DNA from: Streptomyces sp. NBC_01262
GTDB lineage: Bacteria > Actinomycetota > Actinomycetes > Streptomycetales > Streptomycetaceae
NCBI RefSeq assembly: GCF_036226365.1
Contig: NZ_CP108462.1
Coordinates: 9,346,501 to 9,410,500, forward strand
Length of the DNA stretch: 64,000 bases
Direction: 5' to 3'
Shown here: positions 59,189 to 64,000 of the stretch, piece after piece
Layout: each line of letters opens with the position of its first letter
Numbering within the stretch: position 1 is the first letter of the stretch
The notes under the pieces: model-generated
Databases searched by the model: none
What the model was told of the DNA's origin: nothing
The model's input: the letters and a program-made list of their open reading frames with translations, nothing else
Program-made: the position numbers and the translations under genes

Positions 59189-59404
59189 GGGCCGCACGAG
59201 CCCAATTCATCCGGCCCCCAATCAATGCATGCCGTCGTCTGGGGCCACGGCGCCCCCCGCAGGGAGGTCGAGCCACGGGCGAAGCTCTCGCGGCGCGAGG
59301 TGCGATGGGCGCTGGGGCCGTTGCGATGGACGGTTTCACCGGCTTCAGGACCGCCACCGCCGAGGAGTTCGCCGACGCCGTCTGGCGAACCCGACCGGAC
59401 TCGC

Positions 59405-59512
59405 GGCCGTGAGCTGATGCAGAAGCGGATCGACACCGTCAGCGACGGTGTACGCGCCGCGTTGACCGAGATCATCACGCTGGGCCGGACCCTGGCCAAG
59501 CGCGCCAGCGAC
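59405..59512 (+). mobile_element. ISL3-type transposase fragment
   Basis: A 35-codon stretch reads LMQKRIDTVSDGVRAALTEI, then ITLGRTLAKRASDARAV. This matches the region just before the C-terminal end of Streptomyces ISL3-family transposases (usually ...ALTEVITLGRTLKKRAADVLAYFDRPGTSNG), but it breaks off before the FDRPGTSNG motif. No start, no terminal repeats and no other part remain in 59189-59522. Confidence 0.5.
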
Positions 59513-59522
59513 GCACGGGCTG

Positions 59523-60647
59523 TCACACGGGGAACCGCTCCGGGCGGAAGTCCGCAAGCATCTCATCCCTCTCCCCGCTGAGGATTTCCGTAGCAAGCAG
59601 CCGGCCGATTACCGGCCCGAGCGTGATGCCGCTGTGGGAAACGGCCTCGTAGTAGCCCGGCACGGACGGCACGGCCCCCACCGAGGGGAATCCGTCGGCC
59701 GGGATGGGGCGGAAGGCCACCCGTGTCTGTGCGATGCGGGAGTTGCCGAGCTCGGGAACGACGTGCTGTGCCGATTCGTGGAGGAGCCGTGCGAGTTGCG
59801 CCGGCTCCTCGCCGGTGTCGATGAGTGCGTCGACCTCGCGGCTGTGGAGGACCATCGAAGCGTCTCCGTCAGGACGGATCTCGATGTGCGGCGCGTGCAT
59901 GGCCCGGTGTACCGGGACCTGAGCACAGTCGATCCGGGTGATGACGCCGGGTTCCCGGCGCATCGGCAAGTTCCGTGCGATGAGCCCGGCGACGTGGGAG
60001 GCGCCGGGGCCTGCCGCGTTCACGACGATGTCGACGTCGAGACGGCTCCCATCGGACAGGGCAACTGTCCGGACGTTCCCGTCGGAACCGGTGCCGATGT
60101 CACGGACCACGGTGCCCGTCCGGAGCTGCGCGCCGGACGCAACGGCCTGGCCGACAAGACGGCCGACGAGATGACGTCCGTGCACCCAGGCTTCGTCGGG
60201 GTAGAACACGACCGGGCCCTCGCCGGGCATTGTGAGGGCAGGTTCGAGACGGCGGCGCACCTTGGCCCCCGTGCACACCTCGACCCGGTAGTCCCAGCAG
60301 GCCAGCAGTTCGGCTAACTTCAGGAGCTTTGCCTCCGCCACGGGATCGTCCACCCACCGCAGGTGGCCGCTGGGATGCCACCATGAGTCCGCCCCGATGG
60401 TCCCGGCAAGCTCACGGTGCGCTGCCATGCCCGCGACGTTCAGGTCGAAGTAGGACTTGCTCACGGTCTTGTTGCTGGCGTTGACCCACGAGAAAGACCA
60501 GTTGGTGACGCCTTCTCCCGGCCGGCCTGCGTCGATGAAGACCACCTTGGCCCCGCGCCGGGACAGATTCCACCCCACGCTGGCTCCGAGGATGCCCACT
60601 CCGATGACAGCAACACGTTCAGGCAGCTTCACGGACCCGATCCCCAC
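59523..60647 (-). CDS. FAD-dependent amino-acid oxidase-like oxidoreductase (DAO family)
   Basis: This 374-residue flavoprotein has its FAD site at RVAVIGVGILGASVGWNLSRRGAKVVFID (~10-38). The C-terminal part has RVAFRPIPADGFPSVGAVPSVPGYYEAVSHSGITLGPVIGRLLATEIL. It belongs with D-amino-acid dehydrogenase/glycine-oxidase-like enzymes. GTG 60647 follows AAGGGGG. It lies 18 bases behind the MazF-like gene on the same strand. Confidence 0.87.
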   Translation of the reverse strand: MGIGSVKLPERVAVIGVGILGASVGWNLSRRGAKVVFIDAGRPGEGVTNWSFSWVNASNKTVSKSYFDLNVAGMAAHRELAGTIGADSWWHPSGHLRWVDDPVAEAKLLKLAELLACWDYRVEVCTGAKVRRRLEPALTMPGEGPVVFYPDEAWVHGRHLVGRLVGQAVASGAQLRTGTVVRDIGTGSDGNVRTVALSDGSRLDVDIVVNAAGPGASHVAGLIARNLPMRREPGVITRIDCAQVPVHRAMHAPHIEIRPDGDASMVLHSREVDALIDTGEEPAQLARLLHESAQHVVPELGNSRIAQTRVAFRPIPADGFPSVGAVPSVPGYYEAVSHSGITLGPVIGRLLATEILSGERDEMLADFRPERFPV

Positions 60648-60665
60648 GAACGCCCCCTTCCCGGA

Positions 60666-61094
60666 TCACGGGCGAACTTCCGTTTCCAGCATGCCAGCTG
60701 TGGAACGGCGCAGGCCGTCCCTTATCTCGCTGAGCCTCGCGGTCGTCGCCGGGGTCCGCTCCCTCTCCTGTCCAGCGAGGCGGAGGGCATCCTCGATCTC
60801 GCTGAGCTTCGCGGAGGACAGGGCGCCCGCCTGCTCGATCAGGTCGTCCCGGGACAAGGTGGTCAGCCATGTGCAAGGGGTCAAGCCCGGACGTGGGAAA
60901 CCGAATCGCAGCACGCCTTCAAAGGGCAGTCCTTCCACAGTACCCACCGCCACTTCGATGCCCAGGCCGCTGATGTCGACGCCCGCCGGAGCGACGATCT
61001 GCATCACCTGGATCCCGGATGTGTCGTCTCCCGACAGCAGTACGACCAGCCGCCGCTCGTCGAACTCGACCCACCAGACTTCGCCACGTTGCAC
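60666..61094 (-). CDS. MazF/PemK-like protein
   Basis: This is a 142-residue protein. The N-terminal ~105 residues fit the MazF barrel: QRGEVWWVEFDERRLVVLLSGDD at the start (RGEVWWV is the diagnostic opening), VMQIVAPAG, and GVLRFGFPRPGLTPCTWLTTLSRDDLIEQAGALS. A helical extension (LSEIEDALRLAGQE) follows. MazF toxins cut mRNA at short motifs. No MazE-type antitoxin gene is adjacent: upstream is the tap promoter and downstream the FAD oxidase. It may be a domesticated or orphan member. GTG 61094 has GGGAGGA four bases ahead. Confidence 0.75.
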   Translation of the reverse strand: MQRGEVWWVEFDERRLVVLLSGDDTSGIQVMQIVAPAGVDISGLGIEVAVGTVEGLPFEGVLRFGFPRPGLTPCTWLTTLSRDDLIEQAGALSSAKLSEIEDALRLAGQERERTPATTARLSEIRDGLRRSTAGMLETEVRP

Positions 61095-61193
61095 ATGTCC
61101 TCCCGACACAGGGTGGCAGGTGCGGCCAGCGCTCCCGCAGGCCACAGCGTAGACCCTGCCCGCTGAAGCGAACGGGCCGCGGTCGTCCGAGAT

Positions 61194-61221
61194 GTACGCA
61201 GAATGTTCGGTGTTCTGTACG
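61194..61221. promoter_or_regulatory. Imperfect palindrome upstream of tap
   Basis: GTACGCAGAA and TTCTGTAC frame a nine-base centre (CAGAA at 61199-61203, TTCTG at 61213-61217). It lies about 50 bases before the tap start in the divergent region shared with the MazF-like gene. Tap carries an N-terminal helix-turn-helix and could bind here; that is a guess. Confidence 0.35.
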
Positions 61222-61264
61222 TGAGATGTTTGCTTCGCGCGATACCGTGGGGCTGGAGGTGCTC

Positions 61265-63415
61265 ATGTCCGAGTTGTTCGACGCGGTCGACGCCCTGATC
61301 GCCGGGCAGTCGCCACTGCCCCCGCCTGCGGAACGGGTCCGGCTGCGCAAGGCCCACGGGCTGTCGCAGGAGCAGGTGGCCGCCGCGCTGGGCGTGCGCC
61401 GGCCGACCGTCGTGTCGTGGGAGAGCGGCAGGACCGAACCGCGGCCGCCGCAGCGTGAGGCGTACGCCCGGCTGCTGGACAAGCTCGCGGAACTCTACCC
61501 GGCCGACTCCCCGGCGCCCGGCCAGGACACGGCGGTGCCCGAGGCCGGGCCCGTTGCTGCGGTCATGACCACCGACGTGACCGCCGAAGTGGCCACCGAA
61601 CAGAACGCCCCGCCCCGCCCCGCCTTCGCTTCATCTCGTACGGCGGCGAGGAGAGCCCCGGCCAAGCCCGCCCCTGCCGCAGTCGGCGCCGACCCGCGCT
61701 TCGCCCACGGTCCGCTCGCGGTCGTCGACGTCGAGGACGGCCAGGTTTTCGCGTACTGCGTCGGCGGCCTGGTCCTCGATGTCGCCGCGAAGTCCATCCC
61801 GGCCCTGGTCGACTGGACGCTGTCGGAGGCCAAGCTCGGGCAGCCGAAGCTGAGCGGGCCGGGCAAGGACGCCGACCCGCTGATCGTGCTCACCGAGGCC
61901 GCGTGCGAGCGCTACGGCCTGCCGCTCCACCTCACCGAACAGGAGCGCCTGTCCGGGCGGCTGCCGGAGGGCCACAAGGTCATCAAGCAACTGGTGCGGG
62001 CCGACTGGCAGCTGACCAAGCGAGGCTTCGGCCCGTGGGCCCGCATCTACCGCCCGGCGCAGGGCGGGCAGCGCATGTGCGTGCAGCTGTGCATCCCGGG
62101 CTGGGACGCGCTCGACACCCGACACTGGGACCAGGCCGGGCAGTTGCCGCCGGCGGAGCTCGCCCGCCTGCTCGGGACGTACGCGACGCGGGTGATGACG
62201 CCGCGCGGCTCCACCGCCGTGACCGGCCTGGAGCTGATGACCGCCCTGCACCCGCCCACCCGGGCGAGCGAGCCGGACGCCGGCGGCAAGCGGCACAGCG
62301 AGCACAACCCCGGCTCGCTGGGCAAGGACCCGGTCGACTGCGCGCCCTGCGAGGCCCCCGACGGGCACCCGCTGCTCGCCGATCTGCCGCGCTTCCACCG
62401 GCGCACCCCGGCCGAGGTGCTGCTGGAGGAGGCGTACGACTGGTCGCGGCCGGTCACCGACGCGGAGTGCCTCAAGCCGCACCTGGTGGGCATCGACGTG
62501 AACATGGCCTTCGCCGCCGGTGCGAACGGCACGATCGTCGGCCTGGGCGCGCCGACCCGGGTCACGAACCCGGCCTTCGACCCGAAGCTGCCCGGCTCCT
62601 GGCTGGTCGACCTCTCGCACGTCGACCTGTCGCGGGTGCTGGTCGGCAAGGAGTGGAAGAAGCTGGACGGGGATCTGCTGCCCAGCCCGTTCACGCGCAA
62701 GGGCGAGCGGCCCGAGGGGCCGGCCTGGTACGCGACACCGACCGTGGCGTACGCGGTCGAACTGGGCTACGACGTCGCGCCGGTGGAGGCGTACGTGCGC
62801 TACGAGAACGGCCGGTTCCTTGACGGCTGGTACAACCGGCTGCGCGACGCGTACGTGGCGACGATGGCCGACCTGGGCGTCACCGCCGACCTGTCGCCGC
62901 AGGACTTCCTGACCGCGATGGCCGAACACAAGCAGGTCGACCCGCAGTTGGCGATCGTGCTGTCGGCGGTGAAGGCCACGGTCAAGGGCGGCATCGGCAA
63001 ACTGCGCGAACGCCCCCGCGGCGAGGGCTGGAAGCCCGGCGAGCCGTGGCGGGCGCTGGCCCGCCCGACCTGGCGCCCGGACATCCGCGCCGCCGTCATC
63101 TCCAGGACCCGCGTCAACATGCACCGCAAGATCCTCAAGCACGCGGCCGTCACCGGCCAGTACCCGGTCGCGATCCTGTCCGACTGCGCCGTCTACGCCG
63201 CCGACGGACCCAGCCCGCTGGACTTCCTGCCCTACACCGACGGCAAGCCCCTGCCCGGCGGCTTCCGGCTCGGCGTCTCGCCGGGGATGGTCAAGCACGA
63301 GGGCACCCAGACCACCCTGTGGGCCGAGGGCGTGCGGGAGCAGTACGGCCACGAGCTCAACCTGGCCCGGTACATCAAGGACGGCAGCGTCACCACCGAG
63401 GACGACGGGGAGTAG
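61265..63415 (+). CDS. tap: Telomere-associated protein Tap
   Basis: This 716-residue protein recruits the terminal protein to the 3' overhang of linear Streptomyces replicons. An XRE helix-turn-helix lies at ~18-70 (RVRLRKAHGLSQEQVAAALGVRRPTVVSWESGRTEPRPPQ). A variable Ala/Pro linker follows, then the conserved body: VVDVEDGQVFAYCVGGLVLDV, HLVGIDVNMAFAAGANG and GGIGKLRERPRGEGW. The known S. coelicolor protein is 739 residues, close to this one. ATG 61265 has GGAGG six bases ahead. The tpg gene starts seven bases after its stop; the pair is the standard tap-tpg operon. Confidence 0.93.
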   Translation: MSELFDAVDALIAGQSPLPPPAERVRLRKAHGLSQEQVAAALGVRRPTVVSWESGRTEPRPPQREAYARLLDKLAELYPADSPAPGQDTAVPEAGPVAAVMTTDVTAEVATEQNAPPRPAFASSRTAARRAPAKPAPAAVGADPRFAHGPLAVVDVEDGQVFAYCVGGLVLDVAAKSIPALVDWTLSEAKLGQPKLSGPGKDADPLIVLTEAACERYGLPLHLTEQERLSGRLPEGHKVIKQLVRADWQLTKRGFGPWARIYRPAQGGQRMCVQLCIPGWDALDTRHWDQAGQLPPAELARLLGTYATRVMTPRGSTAVTGLELMTALHPPTRASEPDAGGKRHSEHNPGSLGKDPVDCAPCEAPDGHPLLADLPRFHRRTPAEVLLEEAYDWSRPVTDAECLKPHLVGIDVNMAFAAGANGTIVGLGAPTRVTNPAFDPKLPGSWLVDLSHVDLSRVLVGKEWKKLDGDLLPSPFTRKGERPEGPAWYATPTVAYAVELGYDVAPVEAYVRYENGRFLDGWYNRLRDAYVATMADLGVTADLSPQDFLTAMAEHKQVDPQLAIVLSAVKATVKGGIGKLRERPRGEGWKPGEPWRALARPTWRPDIRAAVISRTRVNMHRKILKHAAVTGQYPVAILSDCAVYAADGPSPLDFLPYTDGKPLPGGFRLGVSPGMVKHEGTQTTLWAEGVREQYGHELNLARYIKDGSVTTEDDGE

Positions 63416-63421
63416 CGCGCG

Positions 63422-63979
63422 ATGAGCATGTTCGGGGACGGCCTGGACAAGGCGGTACAGAAGGCGTTCACCCGCCCCATCCCGAAGTCGGCCGGCGCCC
63501 AGATGCGGTACCTGGTCAAGCAGCTCAAGGGCACCAAGGCGGTCGCCCAGATGCTGCGCATCTCCCAGCGCACCGTCGAGCGATACGTGAAGGACCAGAT
63601 CAAGCGCCCCCGCCGGGACCTCGCCGCCCGCATGGAGACCGAGGTCAAGAAGCGGTGGCAGCCGCAGATCCGCGAGAAGGCCAAGAAGACGGCGGCCACC
63701 ACCGGCGGCATCGTCATCGACACCCGCGCCCGGCTCGGCTACACCGCCCCGATCGGCACCACCGACCAGGACCGCATCCGCCACCTCACCGTGGCCCTGC
63801 CGCCGCAGTACGCCGCCCGCCTCTTCGACGCCCGAGAGCAGGGAGCCACCGACCAAGACCTCCAGCAGATCGCCGCCGAAGCCCTCAAGGACGTCTACTT
63901 CCAGGACGGCGGCCGCCGCGCCGGAAGCCTGGAGGAGGTGCGCTTCACCGACGTCCAGCACATCGACTTCGACCTGTGA
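63422..63979 (+). CDS. tpg: Telomere terminal protein Tpg
   Basis: This is a 185-residue protein, equal to the usual length of Tpg, which is covalently bound to the 5' DNA ends and primes fill-in of the telomere. Its N-terminus has a helix-turn-helix (VAQMLRISQRTVERYVKDQ at ~41-59), then the basic KRPRRDLAARMETEVKKRW, and GIVIDTRARLGYTAPIGTTDQDRIRHLTV. The threonine reported as the nucleotide-linked residue in the S. coelicolor protein (Thr-114) is present at the same number here, in GTTDQ. GGGGAG lies before ATG 63422. Confidence 0.93.
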   Translation: MSMFGDGLDKAVQKAFTRPIPKSAGAQMRYLVKQLKGTKAVAQMLRISQRTVERYVKDQIKRPRRDLAARMETEVKKRWQPQIREKAKKTAATTGGIVIDTRARLGYTAPIGTTDQDRIRHLTVALPPQYAARLFDAREQGATDQDLQQIAAEALKDVYFQDGGRRAGSLEEVRFTDVQHIDFDL

Positions 63980-64000
63980 CCGATCAGCCGGCGAATCCGC

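Noticed and set aside
59520..59546. TGTCACA near 59521 as an ECF41 promoter
   Set aside because: It lies inside the end of the FAD oxidase gene and the expected -10 is absent.

Overview
The window is very GC-rich, codes densely on both strands, and uses many GTG starts preceded by GGAGG-type ribosome sites. It carries ECF sigma factors, twin-arginine and lipoprotein exports, a large secreted YD-repeat protein and, at its right end, adjacent genes for the telomere-associated protein Tap and the terminal protein Tpg. Together these indicate a linear replicon of Streptomyces or a close relative, most likely a chromosome arm (a linear plasmid is possible). No telomere, rRNA, tRNA, CRISPR array or intact insertion sequence was seen.

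Layout. 1-7.6 kb: two proteins of unknown role, a SUKH/WG-type protein, an HSL-type esterase with a convergent TetR regulator, a GtrA-like membrane protein, a RecQ-type helicase, and a Fic-like toxin-antitoxin pair with a palindrome at its start. 7.6-16 kb: an ABC exporter with a MerR-type promoter, a DUF3455 secreted protein, a pectate lyase, and a tightly coupled five-gene operon (small membrane protein, ABC ATPase, ABC-2 permease, NarL-type kinase, LuxR-type response regulator). 16-20.6 kb: a secreted CAP protein, then a MarR regulator with an Old Yellow Enzyme gene on one side and two decayed enzyme genes (isochorismatase-like, luciferase-like) on the other, all carrying copies of TTGGCCGACCAA. 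20.6-31.6 kb: a LamG protein, a 2151-residue RHS/YD-repeat protein with an unrecognised C-terminal domain, and an overlapping lipoprotein. 31.8-44 kb: an ECF41-type sigma factor with a divergent AhpD-like target, TetR plus GMC oxidase, a cupin with a remote copy of the MarR operator, AraC regulators, a damaged integrase, transporters, a nitronate monooxygenase, and an FAD oxidoreductase that carries a second ECF41-type promoter. 44-52 kb: small orphan proteins, LysR plus MFS, an ECF sigma/PASTA-protein pair, and a ribbon-helix-helix/VOC/methyltransferase operon. 52-60 kb: a PHP-type metallohydrolase, a DUF4232 lipoprotein, several gene remnants, an aminoglycoside-phosphotransferase-fold protein, AraC plus alpha/beta hydrolase, and a transposase scrap. 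59.5-64 kb: an FAD-dependent oxidoreductase, a MazF-like protein, then tap-tpg.

How it works together. Most of the window is accessory: local regulators controlling oxidoreductases, hydrolases and exporters. Two regulons appear to reach beyond their neighbours: the MarR box recurs 16.6 kb away before the cupin, and the ECF41 promoter recurs 10.7 kb away before the FAD oxidoreductase. At least six genes are broken, several by internal deletions or short duplications, which fits the fast turnover of Streptomyces chromosome arms.
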